DNA from: JAVJSD01 sp040219575
Lineage (GTDB): Bacteria > Planctomycetota > Planctomycetia > Pirellulales > Pirellulaceae
Length of the DNA stretch: 64,000 nt
Direction: 5' to 3'
NCBI GenBank assembly: GCA_040219575.1
Contig: JAVJSD010000063.1
Span: forward strand, 1 to 64,000
The translations under genes and the position numbers were made by a program. This document shows positions 1 to 8,328 of the stretch, one piece after another (positions within the stretch are counted from its first letter, which is position 1; each line of letters opens with the position of its first letter). Below the pieces are notes generated by a model. It did no database searches and was not told the DNA's origin. It saw only the letters and a program-made list of their open reading frames with translations.

Positions 1-224
1 GCCACCACGCAAGACTCGCTTCCGGCCGCTGGCCAGGCGTTACCGGGTAGGACTGATTACCTACGGGGCTGCGATAGAAGGTTTCAGAAATTACGTCATG
101 TCATTTCGTCCTCCTTCTCCAAGCCTCGTAGCGCAAGGCCAGCCATCTTATGTGAGGGGCTGGCGGTCACCTCGTCGGCGGCCTGCTGAGCGCAGCGTAG
201 CGGAAAATTGCGGCGGAAAATACC

Positions 225-252
225 TTGACATCTGTTCAGGTGGTGGTATCCT
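225..252 (+). promoter_or_regulatory. Sigma70-like promoter of truncated RAYT copy
   Basis: TTGACA at 225-230, 16 bp spacer, TATCCT at 247-252. An AGGAG ribosome binding site follows at 276-280, 8 bases before the ATG at 289. The same arrangement recurs in front of the second copy. Confidence 0.5.
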
Positions 253-288
253 GGCCGTCGTTGTGCCGCTCGGATAGGAGCTTCGCCG

Positions 289-732
289 ATGGCTCGCGCG
301 AAACGTGGCGATGTGTTCGATCGCACGGTGGTGGGCGTCTACCATTGCATCAATCGCTGCGTGCGGCGGTGCTTCCTTTGCGGCGACGATTCGCTCACGG
401 GCCGCAACTTCGACCATCGTAAGCGGTGGCTGGAATTGCGGTTGGAACGCCTGGCCGGCTGCTTCGCCATCGACGTGCTCGGCTACGCGGTGATGGACAA
501 CCATTTTCATATCATCCTGCGGAATCGGCCCGATGTGCTGGCGGAGTGGGACGACCAGGAAGTCGCCCGGCGGTGGTTGCGGCTGTGCCCTGTGCGCAAG
601 ACGCCCGAGGGCGACGCGGAAGAGCCGACCGATGCCGAGATCGCGGCTCTCGTGGCGGATCGCACGAACCTGGCGGAGATTCGCTCGCGGCTGGGCGATA
701 TGGCCAAAAACGGGGCCACTCATCTTATGTGA
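289..732 (+). pseudogene. REP-associated tyrosine transposase, truncated copy
   Basis: This is the N-terminal 138 or so residues of a Y1/IS200-like HUH transposase. It includes the metal-binding HUH motif (NHFHII), but everything after GDM is replaced by a short read-through into the downstream repeat, ending MAKNGATHLM at a TGA. The stop codon lies inside the REP-like CATCTTATGTGAGGGG element. Compared with the intact neighbour at 865-1944, it lacks the region holding the catalytic tyrosine (YVDLNPVRAG). It therefore cannot be an active nuclease on its own. Promoter and ribosome binding site are preserved, so a peptide may still be made. The break is clear from the sequence; loss of activity is inferred. 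Confidence 0.85.
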
Positions 733-800
733 GGGGGATGCGGCCGCCCGTCGGCGGCCTGCTGAGCGCAGCGTAGCGGAAAATTGTGGCGGAAAACACC

Positions 801-828
801 TTGACATATGTTCAGGTATTGGTATCTT
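801..828 (+). promoter_or_regulatory. Sigma70-like promoter of intact RAYT
   Basis: TTGACA at 801-806, 16 bp spacer, TATCTT at 823-828. GAGGAG lies at 852-857, in front of the ATG at 865. The conserved pair in both duplicated copies argues that this is a real promoter and not chance. Confidence 0.5.
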
Positions 829-864
829 GGCCGTCGTTGGGCCGCTCGTAGAGGAGCTTCGCCG

Positions 865-1944
865 ATGGCTCGTGCGAAACGTGGCGATGTGTTCGATCCG
901 ACCGTGGTCGGCGTCTACCACTGCATCAATCGCTGCGTGCGGCGGTGCTTTCTTTGCGGCGACGACGCGCACACGGGCCGCAATTTCGACCATCGTAAGC
1001 GGTGGCTTGAATTGCGATTGGAACGACTGGCCGGCTGCTTCGCCATCGACGTGCTCGGCTACGCGGTGATGGACAACCATTTTCATATCATCCTGCGGAA
1101 TCGGCCCGATGTGCTGGTGGAGTGGGACGACCAGGAAGTCGCCCGGCGGTGGTTGCTGCTGTGCCCGGTGCGCAAAACACCCGAGGGCGACGCGGAGGAG
1201 CCGACGGATGCCGAGATCGCGGCTCTCGTGGCGGATCGCACGAACGTGGCGGAGATTCGCTCGCGGCTCTGCGATATCAGTTGGTTCATGCGGATGGCTG
1301 CCGAGCCGATCGCCCGCCGGGCCAACCGCGAAGACGGCGTCACGGGCCACTTTTGGGAGGGGCGTTTTCGTTGCTCGCGGCTGCTCGACGAGGCAGCCCT
1401 GTTGGCCTGCTGTGTGTACGTCGATCTGAATCCGGTGCGGGCCGGTCTCGCGCCGACGCCGGAGACGAGCGAGTTCACTTCTGCCAGCCGGCGGATCGAG
1501 GCAGAGCAGGAACATGCGAGCGACGATTGCGAGTGCTCCCCCGGTAAAGAGGAATCGGCCGACGCCTGGCTGGCGCCGCTGCCGCTGGAGGAAGGCGAGG
1601 CGCAAGTTGGTCCGGCACTGAGCGTTTCTGGTGAATCGAGCGTCACCGGCAGGCGGTGCAGCGACCGTGGCTTTCTGCCGCTCACACTTTCGCAGTACCT
1701 GGAGTTGCTCGACTGGACCGGCCGTCAGCATGTGCCCGGCAAGCGCGGCGTGATTCCCAGCGAGACGCCGCCGATCCTGGCGCGACTGCGCATCGCCGAG
1801 CGCGACTGGCTGGAGTTGACATTCCACTTCGGCCGCCTCTTCCAGCACCACGCCGGCCGCCCCTCCACACTCGCCCGCTTGCGACCACGCCCCGGCACAC
1901 GCCGCCGGGCGTTGGGATCGCGTCTTCTCGGCGAAGCCCGATAG
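865..1944 (+). CDS. REP-associated tyrosine transposase (RAYT, Y1/IS200-like)
   Basis: A 359-residue single-strand DNA transposase of the HUH/Y1 superfamily. The HUH pair is H72 and H74 in NHFHII, and the likely nucleophilic tyrosine is Y185 in CVYVDLNPVRAG, preceded by the family pattern GHFWEGRF. RAYT enzymes nick and join REP palindromes and are thought to spread them. I chose the ATG at 865, with GAGGAG 7 bases upstream and the same start as copy 1; the frame is open upstream to 808 but without a ribosome binding site. The C-terminal 150 residues are rich in acidic and Pro residues and are not recognisable. REP-like sequences lie on both sides, and relics of its flanks occur at 12.5 and 15.1 kb. 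The fold and motifs are seen; substrate specificity is inferred. Confidence 0.85.
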   Translation: MARAKRGDVFDPTVVGVYHCINRCVRRCFLCGDDAHTGRNFDHRKRWLELRLERLAGCFAIDVLGYAVMDNHFHIILRNRPDVLVEWDDQEVARRWLLLCPVRKTPEGDAEEPTDAEIAALVADRTNVAEIRSRLCDISWFMRMAAEPIARRANREDGVTGHFWEGRFRCSRLLDEAALLACCVYVDLNPVRAGLAPTPETSEFTSASRRIEAEQEHASDDCECSPGKEESADAWLAPLPLEEGEAQVGPALSVSGESSVTGRRCSDRGFLPLTLSQYLELLDWTGRQHVPGKRGVIPSETPPILARLRIAERDWLELTFHFGRLFQHHAGRPSTLARLRPRPGTRRRALGSRLLGEAR

Positions 1945-1973
1945 CCTCCACACTCTATTCCTCTCGCCTCTGA

Positions 1974-2196
1974 ACGCAATGCGGAACGCAGGCCGTGGCG
2001 TGTAATGTTCGTCCCGCATCGCCGCGATCTCCGGCGTACGGACGTCCGGCGTTCATCTGACGGCGCGCTCCCGGTTTCCACTGCGGCCGTCGCGAACCAT
2101 CTTCTCTGCCAAAGACGCGCCACCCCGGCCGGAAGTCTCTCTCAGGACCATCCGTTCCCCCAACACGAGATGCCTGGCCCCTATCGCTGCCCCTAA
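1974..2196. repeat. RAYT 3' flank, copy A of a dispersed repeat
   Basis: This stretch aligns by eye with 12524-12745. Shared blocks include TGCGGAACG, TTCGTCCCG, CATCTGACGGCGCGCTC, AGACGCGCC, and CCCCCAA followed by a purine-rich link and TGGCTGGCCCC or TGCCTGGCCCC. It directly follows the intact transposase, so it probably is the right end of the mobile unit. It fills the gap to the next gene; no ORF here is credible. Confidence 0.6.
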
Positions 2197-2320
2197 AGGA
2201 GATTCCATGTGCCCTGTAAGCTTTCAAATGGGATAACGTTCAAGTTCACCCGCCGCCCGATTGATTGTACCAGTGGACGAGGCGTTGCGGCGGTCGGGTG
2301 GAACGTCTCGTTCGCTGGCG

Positions 2321-2971
2321 CTACCCGCGGTAACCAGTGCCCGGAATCCGTTGCTCGAACTCCGGGCACAAGTAGGTTTCCTGAACAAAGCGATCCTGCC
2401 GTCCGTGTACGGACCAGAACTCCTGCTTCGTCCTGACGTTCAAGTACTCTGATTTGAGGTTGCGAAAACACATCATAGAGCCAAAGAGCCCATGGCCGTA
2501 GGGACTGTAATCCGAGTACAGGCAGTTGATGCAGGCCTTGATGAAGACCCGTTCGGGCAACTGCGATTGGATCCCGAGGAGTTCATCCTCAAACCAACCG
2601 CTCGTTCCGGGGCCGACAACTTGCTGGCCGTCATACTCCAACACGGCCCCAAGTACCTCACGGTCAATTCCGCCGTTTGCGGCAGGGTCGCCGAGCACCA
2701 GTTCCACGGACAACGAACCAGCCAAGAGTTCGCCGCCTTCATGAACCGGAATTGGTATCCGGCACTCGATGCGGCACGAGCAGAGACAACCCTGATTCAG
2801 CGTAAATGGCCGCAGTTGCTCAGGCGCGGCCTCCTTCGGCTCAAACGAATCAAAGTCGGACCCAACGAACTCCACGCCCCGCACGGAAAGCCTCAGCGTC
2901 TCACCATCGTTGTCGATGGCAGTCGTCTCGGAGCCATGAGCGTCGGTGTATGTCGCCGGATACCGATCCAC
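2321..2971 (-). CDS. DUF6304-like protein
   Basis: A 216-residue soluble protein of unknown function. The C-terminal half carries a Cys/aromatic-rich block (CINCLYSDYSPYG, then MMCFRN) and ends ETYLCPEF..RIPGTGYRG. I associate this pattern with DUF6304 proteins of actinobacteria; that assignment is from memory and unchecked. The four cysteines CxxC...C...C could bind a metal. No signal peptide or membrane segment is present. The start is GTG at 2971, chosen because GGAGG lies 6 bases upstream; a TTG at 2986 is possible. It stands alone between the RAYT flank and the convergent end of the next operon, which fits an acquired cargo gene, but this is inference. Confidence 0.6.
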   Translation of the reverse strand: MDRYPATYTDAHGSETTAIDNDGETLRLSVRGVEFVGSDFDSFEPKEAAPEQLRPFTLNQGCLCSCRIECRIPIPVHEGGELLAGSLSVELVLGDPAANGGIDREVLGAVLEYDGQQVVGPGTSGWFEDELLGIQSQLPERVFIKACINCLYSDYSPYGHGLFGSMMCFRNLKSEYLNVRTKQEFWSVHGRQDRFVQETYLCPEFEQRIPGTGYRG

Positions 2972-3199
2972 GCGTCGCCTCCGCAAGCGAACGAGTCTAT
3001 ACGGAGTTTCTTCCTATCACCTGTAGGCCGCTGATGTGCGTCCTATCCTGCCGGCCTTGTTTACTCGTAAGGTGTAGTTTAGCAGGGGGCTGCGCGGTCG
3101 ACATCCGATTCTCGGCGTGATAGGCGGTTTCTTCCTATCCTGCCAAGTGCCGAGGCGTCAGGGCGTCGGCGGGGCTGTGCACGCCGTGGCCTTCGCGGT

Positions 3200-4636
3200 T
3201 CAGGCGGGCAGGTCGTCGAGCGGTGGATACCACAGCGGCAGACGCGGGAAGAGCGCCGCGGCGACGGTTTCCGCCGTGCGGGTGGAGGCCGTGCAATGCT
3301 CGGCGGCCAGTGCACTCGACGCATCGTGGTGCCCGAGCAGCAACTGCGTCAGGCCCGACGGGCTGCACGTGAGATAGCTGCGGCCCAGGCGGCCGGTTTC
3401 GATGCGGACGCTGCGCCGCGTGCCGACCAGGCAGAAGCGATTCCCTTCGCAGTCGACGCCCAGTTCGAAGGGCCGCGTGAGCGCGGCTTCGCGGGCCCGC
3501 TGGTGCAGCAGGTCGGCCAGTCGGCGGACGAGCCGCAGCGGATCGAGAACCTTGACCATGTGCACCAGGTCGCCATCCACTTCGCGCCAGCGATGCACGC
3601 CGTCGGCCTGTTGGAACATCGCATGCAACGGGTCGCCGGGCGGGCCGTCGAATCGCACCGAATGCTCGTCGCGCTCGATGGCGTCGCCGCAGGCCCGCGC
3701 CAACAACGCCGCTTTCACGTCGCCGCGTTGTTGCTGGGCGACAAGCTCCACGATGCGACCCCGATGCATGACCGCGTATCCGACGATGACCTCCTCCTCC
3801 GCGGCAGGCTCGTCGGCGGCGCGTTCGACCGCCACGTAGATGTGGTCGTAACCGCGGCGACACAGCAGCCAGTGCCAGTACGCTTCGCTACGAACCAGCG
3901 CTCCATACGACGCCGCGGCGGCGTCGGCGTACAGTTGCATGATTCGCTCTTGCTCGATATGCCGCCACAGGCGGACGCGGAGCCTGGGCGCCGTCGACTC
4001 GCGCACGGAGACGGTCTTTTCCGCCTGCTTCTCCGCGGCCAGCGTGCTGAGCATCGCCAGGATGTTGCGGGGAGGCGCCGAGGAATAGCAATGTCGTCCG
4101 CAGACAATCCATCCGCGGGCGGCGTAGAAGGCGGGCAGACTCGTGCGCAGCAGCAGGAGGTCGGCGGCGTGCCGCGCGGCCTCACGTTCGGCCGCGGCGA
4201 GCAACGCCGTGGCGAATCCTCGCCGGCGAAACTCGGGCAAGCAGGCCAGGTCGGCGAGGTAGTCGGCGGCCAGATCGACGCCGCCGAACCGGATTTCACG
4301 CGGGCAGGCGCGGAGATGGGCCGCGGGAGCGCCACGACGCCGCACCAGCAGCCGATGCGTCGGCTCGTAACGCGGGTGATCGAGCTGCGCGTGAAACTCG
4401 CTGTCGCTGGGGGCGTGGAACACGGTCCGCAGCAACTGGTAGATCAGCGGGTGATCGCCGGGGCCCGCGGGCTCGACGGGCGGGGCGTCATACGGTGCCG
4501 CGTCGTGTTGGGGCGCGTCGTGTGGTGACCGCGTGATGGCGGCGATGGCCAGACGCGTCGTTTGCGCGTCGTCGGTCACGAGTCTCGCATCGTTGCGAGT
4601 TGACTGAAACCGTCCCGAGGGTGTGGCGGAACTCAT
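3200..4636 (-). CDS. GNAT family N-acetyltransferase, Eis-like two-part architecture
   Basis: A 478-residue acyl-CoA-dependent acetyltransferase. The acetyl-CoA loop is visible in the N-terminal GNAT domain (LPEFRRRGFATALL, about residues 133-146). A second half carries another GNAT-like stretch and a C-terminal domain rich in short strands (FELGVDCEGNRFCLVG), reminiscent of the SCP2-like end of Eis proteins. I chose the ATG at 4636; the frame is open upstream to 4939, but that part overlaps the preceding gene and reads as low-complexity Ala/Arg. The first 60 residues are Pro/Asp/Ala-rich and probably disordered. It is the last gene of a minus-strand operon after the GT2 and BshC-like genes, with a 59 bp gap. 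Substrate unknown. Confidence 0.75.
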   Translation of the reverse strand: MSSATPSGRFQSTRNDARLVTDDAQTTRLAIAAITRSPHDAPQHDAAPYDAPPVEPAGPGDHPLIYQLLRTVFHAPSDSEFHAQLDHPRYEPTHRLLVRRRGAPAAHLRACPREIRFGGVDLAADYLADLACLPEFRRRGFATALLAAAEREAARHAADLLLLRTSLPAFYAARGWIVCGRHCYSSAPPRNILAMLSTLAAEKQAEKTVSVRESTAPRLRVRLWRHIEQERIMQLYADAAAASYGALVRSEAYWHWLLCRRGYDHIYVAVERAADEPAAEEEVIVGYAVMHRGRIVELVAQQQRGDVKAALLARACGDAIERDEHSVRFDGPPGDPLHAMFQQADGVHRWREVDGDLVHMVKVLDPLRLVRRLADLLHQRAREAALTRPFELGVDCEGNRFCLVGTRRSVRIETGRLGRSYLTCSPSGLTQLLLGHHDASSALAAEHCTASTRTAETVAAALFPRLPLWYPPLDDLPA

Positions 4637-4695
4637 CGCGAGTGCATCCCTTCGCGTGAAAGATCGATCCTTCCCTTCAGCCCTGGGTCTATAGA

Positions 4696-6333
4696 CTACG
4701 AAGTTGCAGCGGAAAGTTCTAGTAGCCAATTGCGTAATCTTGTCTCGGAAAACAGACAGAAGGAAAACTCGCGCGATCCCAACAGACGCGCAGTGCGCAA
4801 CTGGTCCGCCGCACTCAGACGCCGCGCGAGCAATTCGCGACGCTGCTCTTCGACGCGCGGCTGCAGCTGCTGGTTGATGCGCGCGATCGCCTCGTGCCGC
4901 CGCCCGCGCTTTCGAGGCGGCGGATTCGCGGTGATCCAACGGCGTTTCTCGGTCACCAGAGCGCCCACCTGCGCGTCTTGCCGTGGGGCGTCGCCCAGAT
5001 GCCGATCGGGATTGAACTGCAGATCACGCAGTTGTCGATCGATGCGGCGCAGCTCGTCCTCCGCCGCCTGCTCGATGCTCTCGGGAAACAACAATCGCGT
5101 CGCCGTCACCGTGCCGTAACCGGGCGGCTCGATTCCAAAAAAGCGGCGAATGATCTCGTCCGTGAGTTCGTCGTATTTCGACCCGCCGATGCCGTGCAGA
5201 AACAAGTCGCCCAGCACCAGCCGCGCGAACATGGTGGTGATCAGGGCCCGGGGGCGAATGGCGACGCCTTCGTTGGCCAGCGCCGTCAGGCCTTCGACCA
5301 GCGCCGCGGCGGACTTGCCGATCCGACGCCGGAACTCGGCCCGGTCGCTCAATTCCAGTTCGCCGCCGATTTCGCGCGCGAAGAGGCGACGCCGTCGCGG
5401 TTCGCCGACGCTCCAGATCCACAGCGGAGCCTCCCGCCATTGCTCCTCGACGGCCAGTTCCGGAACCGGGTGCGTCCGGCTGCGAAGGTGGACCGCCCGC
5501 CGGTAGTCGAGCAGGGCCCCGTTGTAGTCGGCGTGCAAGCGAGGCAACCGCGACAGCAGATGCGCCGCGAACACCCGCCAACTCGACTGGCGGCAAACCG
5601 CGCTCAAGGGCAGCTCCCAGGTCGAAAGCCCCCAGCGCCCTTCCAGCATGTGACGGGCCTGCGCCAGCGCATCCCCCAGGATCGGCGACCGCCGCGCCGC
5701 CTCGACTGCGTCCGGCCACAGCGTCCCCACCAGCGGCGTCCCTACCAGCGGCGTCTCCGCCAGCGGCGCGAGCGTCTGCTCGACACGCTGGGCGAACGTG
5801 GAAAAGCACGCGGCGTCGAGGATCCCTCGCCGCTCGTACGGCACGTCGGCCAGAGGGCGGTCGTACGCCACCTTCTCGATGCGCGGCGCCGCGCGCGAGC
5901 CGGCCGGCACGCGGATCGCCGCACTCCCGGGTACGTCGTTGTCGATCACCAGGTTCACCGCCGCGGCGCCGCACGATGCGGCCAGTGAGCCCAACACGAA
6001 ATTCTTGAACCACACGCCCGGATGAAACAGCTCCGGTTGATGCCCGGACAGGATGATCGGCGGCGGGGCGTCGCTCGCAGAGCGTTCCGTTGGGCAAGGC
6101 GCCGCGACGTCGCGATAGGCCAGCGTGTAGGTTCGCGCCGCCTCGATCAGATCGCGCCGCGCCTGACCGGTGAGTTCAACCAGCGGGCGATCGAGAACCT
6201 CCACGTCGTACTGACGACCGCGCTGCATGTTCTCGGCCAACAGCGACGACATCGCCGTCGGCCGGGGATCGACCAGCGCCGCTGCGTCGCCGCGCGGCGC
6301 GCGCCATCGGCGGTAGGTCGGTTCACCTTCCAT
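4696..6333 (-). CDS. BshC-like protein (putative cysteine-ligase fold)
   Basis: A 545-residue cytoplasmic protein. Two blocks resemble the bacillithiol cysteine ligase BshC. One is GHQPELFHPGVWFK (residues 97-110), matching the BshC pattern GQQAGL..GPLY..YK, followed by VNLVIDND in place of the BshC FWIAGEDHD strand. The other is IRPRALITTMF..LVLGDLFLHGIGG (359-384), matching BshC RPL.Q...LPTL..I.GPGE. The C-terminal 130 residues are a charged helical region with heptad-like Leu/Arg spacing. A 15 bp DNA repeat near 5727-5770 encodes PLVGTPLVGT. It starts 4 bp after the GT2 stop codon, so the two genes are translationally close. The distant relation to BshC is my reading of motifs; the substrate is not known. 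Confidence 0.6.
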   Translation of the reverse strand: MEGEPTYRRWRAPRGDAAALVDPRPTAMSSLLAENMQRGRQYDVEVLDRPLVELTGQARRDLIEAARTYTLAYRDVAAPCPTERSASDAPPPIILSGHQPELFHPGVWFKNFVLGSLAASCGAAAVNLVIDNDVPGSAAIRVPAGSRAAPRIEKVAYDRPLADVPYERRGILDAACFSTFAQRVEQTLAPLAETPLVGTPLVGTLWPDAVEAARRSPILGDALAQARHMLEGRWGLSTWELPLSAVCRQSSWRVFAAHLLSRLPRLHADYNGALLDYRRAVHLRSRTHPVPELAVEEQWREAPLWIWSVGEPRRRRLFAREIGGELELSDRAEFRRRIGKSAAALVEGLTALANEGVAIRPRALITTMFARLVLGDLFLHGIGGSKYDELTDEIIRRFFGIEPPGYGTVTATRLLFPESIEQAAEDELRRIDRQLRDLQFNPDRHLGDAPRQDAQVGALVTEKRRWITANPPPRKRGRRHEAIARINQQLQPRVEEQRRELLARRLSAADQLRTARLLGSREFSFCLFSETRLRNWLLELSAATS

Positions 6334-6337
6334 CGGC

Positions 6338-7099
6338 TCAACCGACGTGGTCGCCGCATGAATGCGTCACGCGCGAAGACGTTGCCGCCAGGCGGCCTTC
6401 GCCGGGCAGCATCGCCAGGCTCCGATCGAGCACCAGGTGGTAGTATTCGAGTCGCGTGGCCGCGTCGTCGAGCACGCCGCCGAAACTGCGTTTCTCGTCG
6501 AGATAGATCAGCGGCACGGGCAATTCGATCACCTCCAGACCGGCATGCGCCGCCTGAACCCATAACTCCAACGGCATGCCGTAGCCGGTTTCGGAAAGTT
6601 GCAGGTGGCGCAGGCCCGAGGTGCGATACGCCTTGAAGCCGCAAAAGGCGTCGGTCAGATTCAGCCCTAGCAAGCGATTCAGTTCGGCCGTCACGCGCTG
6701 GTTGACCCACAAACGCTGCGCGGGGGGTTGGCTGTCGCCGGGGTACTGCTTCAGGTAGCGGCTGCCCGAGACGATGTCGGCTCCTCCGCACGCGGCGACA
6801 AACCGGGGAATGCGCTGGGGTTCGTGCTGGCCGTCGCAGTCGATGGTGACGACCATCTCGTAGCCGTCGGCGATGGCGACATCGAACGCGGTGGCCAGGG
6901 CGGCGCCGTATCCCCGGTTCTGCTCGTGCCGCACGACCCGCACGTCGCGCCGCCGCGCCAGCCGCTGGGAAGTGCCGTCGGTCGAGCCGTCGTCGACCAC
7001 CAGCACGTGTTCACTGTAGCGGCGAACCTCGTCGAGCACCTGGTCGACGTAGTGTTGCTCGTTATAGACCGGGAGAGCCGTCAGAAATCGATCGGACAT
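6338..7099 (-). CDS. GT2 family glycosyltransferase (polyprenol-phosphate mannosyltransferase-like)
   Basis: A 253-residue GT-A fold transferase. It has a PVYNE start block, nucleotide-binding DDGSTDGT (36-43), the metal-binding DCDGQHEP (DxD at 87-89), GSRY, and an acceptor-side GFKAYR block. It lacks the C-terminal membrane helices of DPM-type enzymes. Members of this group transfer a sugar from a nucleotide donor to polyprenyl phosphate or a small acceptor. I chose the ATG at 7099; the longer frame to 7330 is Arg/Ser-rich and unlike coding sequence. It is the first gene of the operon with the BshC-like and GNAT genes. The region 7100-7353 is a divergent promoter region shared with the K+ channel. 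Confidence 0.85.
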   Translation of the reverse strand: MSDRFLTALPVYNEQHYVDQVLDEVRRYSEHVLVVDDGSTDGTSQRLARRRDVRVVRHEQNRGYGAALATAFDVAIADGYEMVVTIDCDGQHEPQRIPRFVAACGGADIVSGSRYLKQYPGDSQPPAQRLWVNQRVTAELNRLLGLNLTDAFCGFKAYRTSGLRHLQLSETGYGMPLELWVQAAHAGLEVIELPVPLIYLDEKRSFGGVLDDAATRLEYYHLVLDRSLAMLPGEGRLAATSSRVTHSCGDHVG

Positions 7100-7353
7100 G
7101 CAAAGTGCGCCGGGTGGGAAGTTTCGGGGGGAGGCCGTCGCGACGCGGAGGGCCTTGACACATTCTAAAGTGGCTTCAAGTCGAGTCAACGCGGAGGCCC
7201 GCCCGCCCCTACTGTCGGCGCGCCGAAAAGCAGCGTAATTTATGCTCCACACGTGGGTTGGCCCGGCGGAACCTCTCCGCCGCCGCCGCGAATTCCTCCA
7301 CGACCGGCAGGACCACGCACCCAGGATCACGCACCGTGCGAGCCCGGCGAACC

Positions 7354-8328
7354 ATGCGGACTGTGTTTGTGGGCGTCATCGTCGCCTGCAGCCTTTTGAT
7401 GCTGCTGGGCGTGGTGGTGTTTCACGTGGCGCTGGAAATTTCCTGGATCGACGCGATCTATTTCGTGATCTCGACGGTCACCACGGTCGGTTACGGCGAT
7501 TATTCGCTGAAGGACGCCGCCCCAGCAGTCAAACTGTTCGGCTGCTTCCTGATGCTCAGCGGCGCGGCCATGCTGGCGGCGGGCTTCGGACTGCTGACCG
7601 ACTACCTGTTGAAGGTGAATCTCGCGGAGATCTTCTCCCCCTGGAGGCGGCGCATGAAAAATCATGTGGTGGTTTGCGGATTGAGCAATGTGGGACTGCG
7701 GATCGTCGAGCATCTGGTGCGATTGGGACACGCCACGATCGTCATCGCCGACGACGACGAGAACCGCTTTGTTGAAGACGTGCACCGTCTGAAGGTGCCC
7801 GTCGTCTTCGGCGACATCCGGCAGCGCTCGGTGCTCGAGAAAGCGAACATCGCCGACGCCCTGGCCGTGGTGGCGGCCGAGGACGACGACCTGGTGAATC
7901 TCGAAGTCGGGCTGAACGCCCGCGAGTCGAATCCCGATATTCGCGTGGTGCTGCGGATGTTCGACCAGGGCCTGGCCGACAAGGTCCGCGGCGGTTTCGC
8001 CATCAACACCGCCATGAGCACCTCCGCGCTCGCCGCCCCGGCCTTCGCCATGGCGGCCGTCGACCCGCAGGTCGTCGGCAGCTTTTCCATAGACGGCAAG
8101 CTGATGTTGATCGTCGAGATCGAAGTCGCGGCCGGCTCACGGCTCGAAGGGGGAAACACCGGCGAAGTCTACCGCGAGGAGAATCTCTCGATCCTCTGCC
8201 ACCAGTGCGCCGCCAGTGGCGAGAAGTCGTGGCATCCCGCCCGGTCGATCGCCTTGAATGTGGGCGACCGCCTGACCGTCACGGCGGCCCACGAAGTGTA
8301 CGGCCGCATCAAGGAGCTCAACGCGTGA
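7354..8328 (+). CDS. Two-TM potassium channel with RCK domain
   Basis: A 324-residue inner-membrane K+ channel subunit. It has TM1 (about 3-24), a pore helix, the selectivity filter TVTTVGYGD (residues 41-49), TM2 (about 60-85), and then a cytosolic TrkA-N/RCK domain beginning MKNHVVVCGLSNVG (Rossmann glycine motif) and a TrkA-C-like end. Such channels assemble as tetramers gated by a ring of eight RCK domains. I give the ATG at 7354. The frame is open upstream to a TTG at 7258 and includes a GTG, which would add basic residues before TM1, so the start is uncertain. Its stop overlaps the start of the HAD gene. Confidence 0.85.
   Translation: MRTVFVGVIVACSLLMLLGVVVFHVALEISWIDAIYFVISTVTTVGYGDYSLKDAAPAVKLFGCFLMLSGAAMLAAGFGLLTDYLLKVNLAEIFSPWRRRMKNHVVVCGLSNVGLRIVEHLVRLGHATIVIADDDENRFVEDVHRLKVPVVFGDIRQRSVLEKANIADALAVVAAEDDDLVNLEVGLNARESNPDIRVVLRMFDQGLADKVRGGFAINTAMSTSALAAPAFAMAAVDPQVVGSFSIDGKLMLIVEIEVAAGSRLEGGNTGEVYREENLSILCHQCAASGEKSWHPARSIALNVGDRLTVTAAHEVYGRIKELNA

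Larger units (their letters stand above)
141..1270. repeat. Tandem partial duplication of a RAYT transposase unit
   Basis: Two head-to-tail copies offset by about 576 bp. Each starts with CATCTTATGTGAGGGG (144 and 721), continues through a shared leader (GGCCTGCTGAGCGCAGCGTA) and a TTGACA/TATCYT promoter-like pair, and enters the same transposase reading frame (ATG at 289 and 865). The copies are nearly identical up to about 700 in copy 1 and about 1276 in copy 2. There copy 1 breaks off and the next repeat begins. This is read directly from the sequence; replication slippage or a second insertion could explain it. Confidence 0.85.

Noticed and set aside
148..2019. 623-codon minus-strand frame across both RAYT copies
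   Set aside because: It mirrors the tandem duplication on the antisense strand. The plus strand has HUH and Tyr motifs, promoters and ribosome binding sites.
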